9,065 nucleotides of DNA from Deltaproteobacteria bacterium (GCA_029570245.1 JAKQSH010000234.1:1-9065); one strand, 5' to 3'. Positions 1 through 6,703 are shown, counted from the first letter of the stretch. The notes: generated from the letters alone by a model not told the origin. Numbers and translations are program-made.

Positions 1-1450
1 CGTACTCTTCCTGGTGCGCATCAAAGCCGAAAGAGCCTTTGCCGTCGCGAACCTTGTTGACGACCACGGAGCTTTCGATTCCGGCGTTCTCGACGATCTG
101 GCGCATGGGCTCTTCGAGAGCGCGGACCAGAATTTTTACGCCGACCTGCTCGGTTTCAGCGACCTTAAGGTCTTTGAGGACTTCCTGGCTGCGCAGCAGA
201 GCCACACCGCCGCCCGGAACGATGCCTTCTTCGACGGCAGCGCGGGTGGCGTGCAGTGCGTCTTCGACGCGGGCTTTCTTTTCCTTCATTTCGGCTTCGG
301 TCGCAGCACCAACCTGGATTACGGCTACACCGCCGACCAGTTTGGCCAGGCGCTCCTGAAGTTTCTCGCGATCATAATCGGAAGTGGTTTCTTCGATCTG
401 GGCGCGAATCTGCTTGACACGACCCTGGATTTCAGCGGTTTTGCCTGCTCCACCGACGATTGTGGTGTCTTCCTTGCCTATGGTGATCCGGCTGGCTTTT
501 CCGAGGTCATTCAGACTCATTGAGTCAAGTTTGAGACCAACTTCTTCGGAAATGAGTGTTCCGCCGGTGAGAATGGCGATATCCTGCAGCATGGCCTTGC
601 GACGATCGCCGAAGCCGGGAGCCTTGACGGCTGCCACATTGAGAACACCGCGCAGTTTATTTACAACAAGAGTCGCCAGAGCTTCGCCTTCGATGTCTTC
701 GGCGATTATAACCAGCGGACGGCCCATTTTGGCGACCTGCTCAAGGATGCCCAGAAGCTCGCGCATGTTGCTGATCTTTTTATCGTAAAGCAGAATGTAC
801 GGATCGTTCATAACGGCTTCCATGCGATCCGGGTCGGTTACGAAATAGGGCGAAATATAGCCACGGTCGAACTGCATACCTTCGACGACTTCGAGAGTGG
901 TTTCAAGAGTCTTGGATTCTTCGACGGTGATTACGCCTTCTTTGCCGACTTTTTCCATGGCTTCGGCAATTATTTTGCCGATAGTTCCGTCGTTGTTGGC
1001 CGAAATGGTTCCAACCTGAGCGATTTCGCTGGAGTTTTTGATTTCGGTGGAAAGCTTTTTAAGGTTTTCAACTACCTTAGCCACACCCTTGTCGATACCG
1101 CGCTTGATGTCCATGGGGTTGTGACCGGCCACAAGCAGTTTGACGCCTTCGCGATAAATGGCCTGAGCCAGAACGGTGGCGGTGGTGGTGCCGTCGCCTG
1201 CGATATCGGAAGTTTTGGAAGCGACTTCTTTCACCATCTGAGCGCCCATGTTCTCGAACTTGTCTTCAAGGTCGATTTCCTTGGCGACGGAAACGCCGTC
1301 TTTGGTGACGGTGGGCGAACCGAAGGATTTGTCGAGAATTACGTTGCGGCCTTTGGGTCCGAGAGTGACCTTGACGGCGTTGGCGAGAGTATCGACACCC
1401 TTCAGCATCTTGTTGCGTGCATCCTGCGAATATATGATCTGTTTTGCCAT
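1..1450 (-). CDS. groEL: Chaperonin GroEL (60 kDa subunit), C-terminus cut by window edge
   Basis: GroEL is the cytoplasmic ATP-driven folding chamber that encloses non-native proteins together with its GroES lid. Reading leftward from the ATG at 1448-1450 gives 483 open codons beginning MAKQIIYSQDARNKMLKGVD. Diagnostic motifs are visible: GPKGRNV at residues 31-37 and the ATP-binding GDGTTTATVLA around residues 85-95, where D86 corresponds to the ATPase Asp87 of E. coli. VPGGGVALLR lies near residue 412. The translation stops at about FGFDAHQEEY, so roughly 60 residues are missing compared with the usual ~545, and the C-terminal tail type (GGM repeat or other) cannot be seen. The start has a GGAGGT ribosome site 8 nt upstream (1459-1464). 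It lies 43 nt after groES on the same strand, the classic groESL order, so it is almost surely co-transcribed with it. Nothing suggests a paralogue with altered catalytic residues. Confidence 0.98.
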   Translation of the reverse strand, partial: MAKQIIYSQDARNKMLKGVDTLANAVKVTLGPKGRNVILDKSFGSPTVTKDGVSVAKEIDLEDKFENMGAQMVKEVASKTSDIAGDGTTTATVLAQAIYREGVKLLVAGHNPMDIKRGIDKGVAKVVENLKKLSTEIKNSSEIAQVGTISANNDGTIGKIIAEAMEKVGKEGVITVEESKTLETTLEVVEGMQFDRGYISPYFVTDPDRMEAVMNDPYILLYDKKISNMRELLGILEQVAKMGRPLVIIAEDIEGEALATLVVNKLRGVLNVAAVKAPGFGDRRKAMLQDIAILTGGTLISEEVGLKLDSMSLNDLGKASRITIGKEDTTIVGGAGKTAEIQGRVKQIRAQIEETTSDYDREKLQERLAKLVGGVAVIQVGAATEAEMKEKKARVEDALHATRAAVEEGIVPGGGVALLRSQEVLKDLKVAETEQVGVKILVRALEEPMRQIVENAGIESSVVVNKVRDGKGSFGFDAHQEEY

Positions 1451-1493
1451 TTTAAGTGACCTCCAACTGGAATTCGTTTAAATTGAAGAGTGA

Positions 1494-1781
1494 TTACTCT
1501 ACGATTGCGAGAATGTCTTCCTCGCGCATGATGAGATATTCTTCGTCGCCGTGCTTGACTTCCTGACCGGCGTACTTGCCGAACAGAATCACGTCGCCCT
1601 CTTTGACATCCATGGGAGCGCGGGTGCCGTCTTCCTTCATTTTGCCGTTGCCGACAGCGATGATTTTGCCCTGAATCGGTTTTTCCTTGGCCGAGTCTGG
1701 AATGATGATGCCTCCGGCGCTGCGTTCTTCGTTTTCGAGACGCTTGACTATGACACGATCATTCAAAGGTCTGAGTTTCAT
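1494..1781 (-). CDS. groES: Co-chaperonin GroES (10 kDa subunit)
   Basis: GroES forms the heptameric lid that caps the GroEL chamber and triggers substrate release into the cavity. The 95-residue product starts MKLRPLNDRVIVKRLENEER and has the family landmarks: the mobile loop SAGGIIIPDSAKEKP (about residues 22-36), which contacts GroEL, the GKIIAVGNG strand, and a C-terminal EEYLIMREEDILAIVE. The length is normal. An in-frame ATG eight codons upstream (1803-1805) would add MKKKKGVT. I prefer the start at 1781 because AAGGAG sits 5 nt ahead of it and the protein then begins exactly where the family does. It is the first gene of the groES-groEL pair and is preceded by a candidate promoter at 1891-1918. 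Confidence 0.98.
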   Translation of the reverse strand: MKLRPLNDRVIVKRLENEERSAGGIIIPDSAKEKPIQGKIIAVGNGKMKEDGTRAPMDVKEGDVILFGKYAGQEVKHGDEEYLIMREEDILAIVE

Positions 1782-1786
1782 GGTTA

Positions 1787-1792
1787 CTCCTT
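1787..1792 (-). promoter_or_regulatory. groES ribosome binding site
   Basis: The minus strand reads AAGGAG followed by 5 nt (TAACC) and ATG. This decides in favour of the start at 1781 over the in-frame ATG at 1805, whose upstream sequence has no comparable purine box. Confidence 0.85.
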
Positions 1793-1855
1793 TCTTCTTT
1801 TTCACTATAGATGTTGTTTTTTTGACAAAAACGGTTCTTTATTCTTCAATAATTA

Positions 1856-1877
1856 CGGGCTTCTAAGCATGAGCCCG
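1856..1877 (-). other. Hairpin in the groES 5' leader
   Basis: The minus strand reads CGGGCT, a 10-nt loop, then AGCCCG: a perfect 6-bp G+C-rich stem. It lies just downstream of the candidate groES promoter and about 60 nt ahead of the Shine-Dalgarno site, so it would be near the 5' end of the groESL mRNA. No U-run follows, so it is not an intrinsic terminator. An mRNA-stabilising 5' stem-loop is one possibility, and an operator in the DNA is another. Confidence 0.4.
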
Positions 1878-1890
1878 AAATACGGAGTAC

Positions 1891-1918
1891 ACTATAAATT
1901 CGAAATGCCGCTTGTCCA
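1891..1918 (-). promoter_or_regulatory. Candidate vegetative promoter for groES-groEL
   Basis: On the minus strand, TGGACA (-35, 5 of 6 consensus bases) and TATAGT (-10, 5 of 6) are separated by 16 bp. The predicted start near 1884 gives a leader of roughly 100 nt before the groES ATG. Phased A-tracts lie just upstream at 1934-1950. No CIRCE inverted repeat (TTAGCACTC-N9-GAGTGCTAA) overlaps it and no sigma-32 type CCCCAT-N-T box is seen, so heat control, if any, must use something else. Confidence 0.5.
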
Positions 1919-1933
1919 GTGCCGGAGTGCAGA

Positions 1934-1950
1934 TTTTTTGAATTTTTTTT
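1934..1950. promoter_or_regulatory. Two phased A-tracts upstream of the groES promoter
   Basis: A run of six T (1934-1939) and a run of eight T (1943-1950), which are A-runs on the coding strand of groES, have centres 10 bp apart, one helical turn. Such phasing bends DNA. They lie 15-32 bp beyond the proposed -35 box, slightly farther than a textbook UP element. An intrinsic-bend or UP-like activating role is inference. Confidence 0.35.
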
Positions 1951-1979
1951 GATCTTCCCCCGGAAGAATGGACACCCGG

Positions 1980-2006
1980 GAGTTGGTTAAGTTAGGATGC
2001 CAACTC
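1980..2006. other. Isolated stem-loop between the protease gene and groES
   Basis: GAGTTGG (1980-1986) and CCAACTC (2000-2006) form a perfect 7-bp stem around a 13-nt loop. No T-run follows on either strand, so it is not a convincing terminator. It does not share the sequence of the REP-like pair to its right. The rest of the 391-base gap (1782-2172) shows no gene: the only longer reading frame, at 1892-2098 on the minus strand, runs across the REP palindromes and has no good ribosome site. Confidence 0.3.
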
Positions 2007-2050
2007 AACATAAGATGAGAAATAAATGATGACGCCGCAAGCCAGTTCCC

Positions 2051-2077
2051 GTAGGATGGGCATTTGTCATGCCCATC
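2051..2077 (+). repeat. REP-type palindrome, copy 1 (GTAG foot)
   Basis: The unit begins with GTAG (2051-2054), then stem GATGGGCAT (2055-2063), loop TTGTC (2064-2068) and stem ATGCCCATC (2069-2077). A GTAG tetranucleotide at the foot of an imperfect hairpin is the known signature of repetitive extragenic palindromes processed by RAYT (TnpA-REP) Y1 transposases. Copy 2 is the same unit on the opposite strand at 2106-2132. As the pair lies downstream of the protease stop codon and outside all genes, it may also protect or terminate the operon mRNA. Whether it is repeated elsewhere in the genome cannot be seen here. Confidence 0.75.
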
Positions 2078-2105
2078 AATTATATTGTTCGGAAACATAC
2101 AAGAT

Positions 2106-2132
2106 GATGGGCAAAGCAGTTGCCCATCCTAC
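2106..2132 (-). repeat. REP-type palindrome, copy 2 (inverted, GTAG foot)
   Basis: Read on the minus strand, the unit is GTAG, stem GATGGGCAA, loop CTGCT, stem TTGCCCATC. It matches copy 1 at 22 of 27 positions. The differences are confined to the loop and the innermost stem pair, where both bases changed (T-A to A-T), so the stem is kept. The 28-nt spacer between copies (2078-2105) is A+T-rich with no repeat of its own. The head-to-head arrangement with outward-facing GTAG feet is that of a BIME-like REP doublet. Confidence 0.75.
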
Positions 2133-2172
2133 AGTAATCACGGCAAGTTAAAATTTTTACCTGAGCTCCGGC

Positions 2173-4533
2173 CTATTCGCCGCTTTCCAGGTTTTCCTGC
2201 ATGTCGCGCAGGCGCTGTTTGACTAGATTGTGGATTTCGCGGGCCGGTTTGCCCATTACAAGCTCGATGCCGTCGTCGATGTGCTTCATGGTCCAGATAT
2301 GGAATTTGCCGTCCGCCACCGCGTCAACCACATCGTGATCGAGCACCAGATTGACGGCGTTCTGCACCGGAAGAATTACTCCCTGATCGCCGGTAAGTCC
2401 CCGCGCCTTGCAGATGCGGAAGACACCTTCGATTTTTTCGTTGACGCCGCCGACAGGCTGCACAATTCCGCGCTGATTGACAGAGCCGGTCACGGCTATG
2501 CCCTGCTTGATCGGTACGCCGGAAATGGCGGAAAGCAGCGCGAAAAGCTCGGCGCATGAGGCCGAATCGCCTTCGACGCCGCCATACATCTGCTCGAAAG
2601 TAATCGACGCCGACACAGACAGCGGCTGATCCTGGGCGTAAAGTCCGCCAATCAGTCCCATCAGAATAAGCACGGCCTTGGAGTGAATGCGTCCGGCCAG
2701 ATGCGCTTCGCGGTCGATATTGACGATGCCGGAACGTCCGGCAAAAACACGACAGGTAATGCGCGATGGAATTCCGAAGGCGTGGTCGCCCATGTCGTAA
2801 ACTGCTATGCCGTTGATCTGCCCGACCACCTTGCCTTTAACGTCAAGCAGCAGACTTCCTTCCTGGAACTGCTCGTACATTTCGTATTCGATTTTACCCA
2901 TGCGGTGCTTGCGCTTTTCGAGCGCAAAACGCACGTCGCCGGCAGTTACCGATTTGGCGTTCTTGCGTTTTGAGGCCCAGTAGTTGGACTCCGAGACGAC
3001 GTTTATAATGTTAAGGAAACGGGTCGAAAGTTTGTTGCGGTGATCGGCCAGACGCGAGCCGAATTCGATTATCTCGGCCACAGCCGAGCGGTCGAAGGGC
3101 AGAAGTCTGTCTTCCTTGCACAACTTGGCTATGAACTGCGCGTATTTCATCATGCTGGATTTGTCGCGCGGCATGGTTTCGTCGAATTCGGCTTTGACTT
3201 TGAAAAGACGCTCGAAGTCTTCATCCATGCTTAACAACAGATAATAGACCTCTTCGCTGCCGACGAGAATGACTTTGGTGCGCGGGTCGAGCGGAATAGG
3301 CATGGGCTTGGGCGAAGACAGGCTGCGGGTGCGGTATTCGACTTCGATTTCCTGGATGGACAGCTCCTTGTTGCGCAGAGAATGCTTGACGGCATCCCAG
3401 CTGTTGAAGCTTTTAAGCAGATCGTTGGCCTGCAGAACCAGGTACCCGCCGTTGGCCAGATGCAGAGCGCCCGCCCTTATCATGGTGAAATCGGTAAACA
3501 GAACACCATGGGTTTCACGATATTCCACACGCCCGACCAGATTGTGATAATTCGGACTGGTTTCGAATACCACCGGAGCGCCCTTCTGGTTGCGGTTGTC
3601 AACCAGCAGATTAACTCTGAAAGCCTGGAAAGGATCGGGAGAAATCTGCATCATTTCAAGAGCTTCGCCGTGGCTCAATTCATCCTGAGTGCTCTGGTAT
3701 TCTTCGAAAATCTGCGGTATCTGCTCTTCAAGGCGCAGTATCCATTTCTTGAGGCCGTTGGCGTTGGAAAATTTGTCCAGAAGCTCAACTATCAGCGGCG
3801 ACATTTCGCGTTTGATGCGATCCTGAATAAGATTTCTGACCTTCTCGCTTTTTTCTTTTTCGAGCTTGCTGTTTTCTTCAAGATAGGTACCGATGGTGTC
3901 CTGAATTTTCAGAATCTGCCCCTCGAAGAAAGCCTTGTCTTCGTCGCTCATTTCGGCCAGAGCTTCGTTATCGAGAATCTGTCCGTTGCGCACAGCGTGA
4001 ATAAGCAGTTCCTCGCCCGAACGTTCGATGTCCAGACTGAATTTTTTGACGGTGCGTCGCAGCTTGTTAAAACTGGTTTCGCTTTTTTTCTGATACCAGG
4101 TTTCAATCATATCGTCGTTGCGCTTCTGAAGAATTTTTGGCCATAAACGCTTCATGCTGCGCACCAGCTTGTTCATTTCACGCTGAAGACGATATCCCAT
4201 ACCAGCCGGAAGGCTGAAAGCCAGAGGCCGGTCATTGTCGTCGAAATTGTAGAGGTAGACCCAGTCAGGGGGTGTTTCCTCGCGGCGGGCGCGCTCTTCC
4301 AGAATCTGTTTCAAAATTGAAGTCTTGCCGGAGCCGGGAGAGCCGAGACAGAAAATGTTGAAACCTTTTGTCTTATTGTCGAGGCCGAATTCAATTGCTT
4401 CGCGCGCCCTGGTGTGCCCCACGTCTCTTGAGGGTTCAAGCTCTGCCGTATTTTCAAAGGCAAGCACCTTCGGATCGCAGCGACGGCGCAACTGTTCGGG
4501 TTTGAGTTCGACGGCTTTGAATTTTGTCGGCAT
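2173..4533 (-). CDS. Lon-family ATP-dependent protease, AAA_32 (LonB/LonC-like) type
   Basis: This 786-residue cytoplasmic protein joins an AAA+ module to a Lon protease domain. Walker A GSPGSGKT is at residues 64-71. A long charged, coiled-coil-like insert (about 100-290) splits the ATPase core, as in the AAA_32 Lon relatives. A conserved ANGGYLVLQANDLL (about 360-373) occupies the Walker B region. The C-terminal domain (about 560-770) has GGVEGDSASCAE, with catalytic Ser657, and VGGVNEKIEG, with Lys700, the Lon Ser-Lys dyad; both are present, so peptidase activity is expected. There is no N-terminal LON substrate domain and no membrane segment, which separates it from classical LonA and archaeal LonB. 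The start is fixed by GGAGG 6 nt upstream (4540-4544). It begins 30 nt after the 421-aa gene and is probably in one operon with that gene and coaX. Its substrates are unknown. Confidence 0.93.
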   Translation of the reverse strand: MPTKFKAVELKPEQLRRRCDPKVLAFENTAELEPSRDVGHTRAREAIEFGLDNKTKGFNIFCLGSPGSGKTSILKQILEERARREETPPDWVYLYNFDDNDRPLAFSLPAGMGYRLQREMNKLVRSMKRLWPKILQKRNDDMIETWYQKKSETSFNKLRRTVKKFSLDIERSGEELLIHAVRNGQILDNEALAEMSDEDKAFFEGQILKIQDTIGTYLEENSKLEKEKSEKVRNLIQDRIKREMSPLIVELLDKFSNANGLKKWILRLEEQIPQIFEEYQSTQDELSHGEALEMMQISPDPFQAFRVNLLVDNRNQKGAPVVFETSPNYHNLVGRVEYRETHGVLFTDFTMIRAGALHLANGGYLVLQANDLLKSFNSWDAVKHSLRNKELSIQEIEVEYRTRSLSSPKPMPIPLDPRTKVILVGSEEVYYLLLSMDEDFERLFKVKAEFDETMPRDKSSMMKYAQFIAKLCKEDRLLPFDRSAVAEIIEFGSRLADHRNKLSTRFLNIINVVSESNYWASKRKNAKSVTAGDVRFALEKRKHRMGKIEYEMYEQFQEGSLLLDVKGKVVGQINGIAVYDMGDHAFGIPSRITCRVFAGRSGIVNIDREAHLAGRIHSKAVLILMGLIGGLYAQDQPLSVSASITFEQMYGGVEGDSASCAELFALLSAISGVPIKQGIAVTGSVNQRGIVQPVGGVNEKIEGVFRICKARGLTGDQGVILPVQNAVNLVLDHDVVDAVADGKFHIWTMKHIDDGIELVMGKPAREIHNLVKQRLRDMQENLESGE

Positions 4534-4563
4534 GATTCACCTCCAGACCGGCTTTCGTCGGCG

Positions 4564-5829
4564 TTATTTCTTCTTTTTCTGTTTTTCGCGCTTTTCCTGC
4601 CGCTGCCGCTGCGCGTCCATTTTCTGACGCGCAATAGACTGCACCGCAGCCGGAACCGCCTTGCTTTTGGAGATTTCCTTGATGTCTTTTTCCATAAGCG
4701 TAGACAGCAGGCGGTTGGCAATTGTCAACGGCGTTTTCGGATTTACCACCAGCGCATGACGTATGGCGTATGTGCGCATGAAACCGCCGTCTTTTGCGAT
4801 TTCTTCCAGAACTTCGGGGTCGATGGTTTTAAGAGAGGCGGCGCGCTCGATTTCGGTTTTGCTGATACGCGGGCTTTTAAGAACCGATTTGGCCACCATC
4901 GAAAGGCTGTCTTCGATAAGAATCTTGCGGGCCTCCATATTGCCGCGCACAGCCAGACGCAGTTTCTGCGGAACCACCATTTTGCGGATGAGGTCGCGCA
5001 TGTTCATGCGCGCTTTCATTTTTTCTTCTATTATGCGGGCGTCGGCGTCCATATTCATAAGAGTTTCATAATCGGTGGTCATAAACACCGGAAACTCCCA
5101 GTCAGGCTCGCCATCCTCGCCGACTATTTCTTTTACGACATCTTCGACCCGGACTTCTTCGACAACTTCTTCGGCTTTTCCGCGATGAAGGAACTTGTCT
5201 ATGATGCGGTCTTCTTCTTCTGCGGTAATCAGATTCTGACGGCGTGCGAATTCGAGAACGCGCGCCAGAAGGCCCATGGTTACGCCGCGCCCCTCGCCGA
5301 ATTCGAAAACCAGCCCCGGTTCGCGGATCAGGCGATTCTGGTTGCCGGCGATCATTTCGAGAATTTTCGGCGGCGCGACGTGAATAAGGCTCTTCAGCGT
5401 TTCTCTGCCGGTGGCCATGTTGAAAACCACAGCTTCCAGAATGCGGTCTTCGTCATCCTCATCATAATAATTGCGCATTATGTAATCGAGAACCTTCGCA
5501 GGCAGGTTCATCGTCGCCATATTGCGCAGAATGTTTGTCGGAAGTTCGTCAAAAGCGTTTTCCGCCGCCGCCGCCACAGCCGGATTTTCGTCGGCCATCA
5601 GACAGTACAAAGTAAGGCCGAGTTCGGCAGGCGGGAGTGGAACGATGGATTTGGCTATCATCAGGCGGCGGGCGTCGTCGGCCTGCGGCTTGAGATGCTT
5701 GCGGATCGGCAACGGGATTTCGGCGGCATCAAGAGGCTGATAAATTATTTCAAGTCCGCCTATATCATCGAATTCGAGTCCGGCGGAATCAACGGGTCGG
5801 TTTCCCCGTGGTTTTTCTGTTTCGCTCAT
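4564..5829 (-). CDS. Conserved helical-repeat protein of unknown function
   Basis: The 421-residue product has no signal peptide or membrane segment. It looks almost wholly alpha-helical, with two blocks of short helical repeats of HEAT-like or leucine-rich-variant type. The first covers about residues 50-215 (for example ILEAVVFNMATGRETLKSLI and KILEMIAGNQNRLIREP) and the second about 285-400 (RLAVRGNMEARKILIEDSL, VAKSVLKSPRISKTEIE, RHALVVNPKTPLTIANRLL). A strongly acidic linker (about 203-245) joins them, and the end is a Gln/Arg/Lys tail (401-421) finishing in KKKK, which could bind nucleic acid or ribosomes. I recall similar uncharacterised proteins from Deltaproteobacteria and Acidobacteria, but no named function. 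The start has GAGG 7 nt upstream and lies 41 nt inside the end of coaX, implying translational coupling. The protease follows after 30 nt, so an adaptor or scaffold role for it is possible but is inference only. Confidence 0.85.
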   Translation of the reverse strand: MSETEKPRGNRPVDSAGLEFDDIGGLEIIYQPLDAAEIPLPIRKHLKPQADDARRLMIAKSIVPLPPAELGLTLYCLMADENPAVAAAAENAFDELPTNILRNMATMNLPAKVLDYIMRNYYDEDDEDRILEAVVFNMATGRETLKSLIHVAPPKILEMIAGNQNRLIREPGLVFEFGEGRGVTMGLLARVLEFARRQNLITAEEEDRIIDKFLHRGKAEEVVEEVRVEDVVKEIVGEDGEPDWEFPVFMTTDYETLMNMDADARIIEEKMKARMNMRDLIRKMVVPQKLRLAVRGNMEARKILIEDSLSMVAKSVLKSPRISKTEIERAASLKTIDPEVLEEIAKDGGFMRTYAIRHALVVNPKTPLTIANRLLSTLMEKDIKEISKSKAVPAAVQSIARQKMDAQRQRQEKREKQKKKK

Positions 5830-6577
5830 GGATAATCCTCAATCCTTCAAGTGTAAGATCGGGGGCAGCTTCTTCCAGCGTTTCACAAAGCGGCATTAGC
5901 AGAGGAGTAAAGCCGCCGGTGGCTATGACTTTCGGTTTGCCGGAAAAATGCTCGGACAGACGTCGAACCATTCCGTCAACCATTGCGGCGTATCCGTAAA
6001 GCAGACCGGACCGGATACTGTCCACCGTGTTTTTTCCGATGGGATTTTCCGGCGCGCTGAGTTCTACACGCGGCAATTTGGCAGCAGCACGGTATAAAGC
6101 TTCCGCCGAAATTCCGATTCCCGGAGATATTGCGCCGCCGATGTATCTGCCGTCTTCGGTAATGCAGTCGAAAGTCGTAGCGGTGCCGAAATCGACGGCA
6201 ATTATGTTTCCGCCATACAGAGCCTGAGCGCCGGCGGCGTTGGCAACCCGATCAGCGCCGACTTCGCGCGGGTTGTCGTACACGATCTGTATGCCGCTTT
6301 TCATTCCGGGCCCCAGCACCATGAGTTCCAGACCCAGAAATTTCCGGCAGAGCTGTTGCATGACGATAACCAGAGACGGAACTACGCATGCCATAATGGC
6401 ACCGTCAATTTGCGTAACGCTTATGCCGGAAGAGTCGAAAAGCTGCCGCAGGAATACGCCGTACTCATCCGCAGTGCGCCTGGGGTCAGTAGCCATGCGC
6501 CACTGATTTTTCAGGACATCGCCGTCGAATACGCCGGTCACTATGTGAGTATTTCCAACATCTATCGCCAGAAGCAC
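5789..6577 (-). CDS. coaX: Type III pantothenate kinase CoaX
   Basis: CoaX phosphorylates pantothenate to 4'-phosphopantothenate, the first committed step of coenzyme A synthesis, in the cytoplasm. The 262-residue sequence has the ASKHA-fold signatures of the family: the phosphate loop AIDVGNT (4-10), VGADRVANA (107-114) with the probable catalytic base Asp109, AVDFGTATTFD (127-137) and GGAISPGI (147-154). The C-terminal LTLEGLRIIHERN is also typical, followed by about nine extra residues where the reading frame overlaps the next gene. The start is a GTG at 6575-6577 with GGAG 7 nt upstream; the nearby ATG at 6588-6590 is out of frame. It is the first gene of the minus-strand operon. Type III enzymes are, in known members, dependent on monovalent cations and not feedback-inhibited by CoA. 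Confidence 0.96.
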   Translation of the reverse strand: MLLAIDVGNTHIVTGVFDGDVLKNQWRMATDPRRTADEYGVFLRQLFDSSGISVTQIDGAIMACVVPSLVIVMQQLCRKFLGLELMVLGPGMKSGIQIVYDNPREVGADRVANAAGAQALYGGNIIAVDFGTATTFDCITEDGRYIGGAISPGIGISAEALYRAAAKLPRVELSAPENPIGKNTVDSIRSGLLYGYAAMVDGMVRRLSEHFSGKPKVIATGGFTPLLMPLCETLEEAAPDLTLEGLRIIHERNRKTTGKPTR

Positions 6578-6584
6578 GATTATT

Positions 6585-6588
6585 CTCC
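6585..6588 (-). promoter_or_regulatory. coaX ribosome binding site fixing a GTG start
   Basis: The minus strand reads GGAG, 7 nt (AATAATC), then GTG CTT CTG. The closest ATG overlaps this box and is in another frame, so the GTG is the initiation codon. Confidence 0.75.
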
Positions 6589-6637
6589 ATCGCTCAGAAT
6601 CAACTCAGACTTTCTACCACGAAACAGAGTCAATATG

Positions 6638-6667
6638 AAAATATCCTTTCATTATTTAAATTATCAA
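6638..6667 (-). promoter_or_regulatory. Weak candidate promoter for the coaX operon
   Basis: On the minus strand TTGATA (5 of 6) and TATTTT (4 of 6) are 18 bp apart in the A+T-rich divergent region ahead of coaX. The match is modest and the region is A+T-rich, so chance is a real alternative; a promoter somewhere in 6590-6700 is expected because the genes diverge here. Confidence 0.25.
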
Positions 6668-6703
6668 TCGTCGAATACATTGCATTTTCAATGCGCTGCA
6701 GTC

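Noticed and set aside
14..1459. Several plus-strand frames opposite groEL
   Set aside because: groEL is unmistakable on the minus strand; these frames are shadows.
1804..1828. Second TATAGT box with TTGTCA close to the groES start
   Set aside because: The spacer is only 13 bp, too short for a sigma-70 promoter, and it would leave a very short leader; the 1891-1918 pair is better.
1907..1933. GAGTGC at 1925-1930 as half of a CIRCE element
   Set aside because: The partner half (TTAGCACTC) is absent at the required 9-nt spacing, and the remaining bases of the half-site do not match.
1952..1981. C/G-rich inverted repeat (CCCGG...CCGGG and CTTCC-CCC-GGAAG) as a terminator
   Set aside because: On the minus strand an A-run, not a T-run, follows the stems, and on the plus strand no gene ends here and no T-run follows.
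1892..2098. 68-codon minus-strand frame between the protease and groES
   Set aside because: It runs over a REP palindrome, the stem-loop at 1980-2006, the A-tracts and the groES promoter, has no good ribosome site, and shows no domain.
3382..4146. 254-codon plus-strand frame opposite the protease gene
   Set aside because: It mirrors the helical insert of the protease. There is no ribosome site of note and no recognisable protein.
4756..5835. Long open frame (359 codons) on the plus strand opposite the helical-repeat gene
   Set aside because: It is antisense to a well-supported gene with its own ribosome site and homologous-looking protein. Its translation is rich in Phe, His and Arg with no recognisable domain, typical of a mirror frame created by codon bias.
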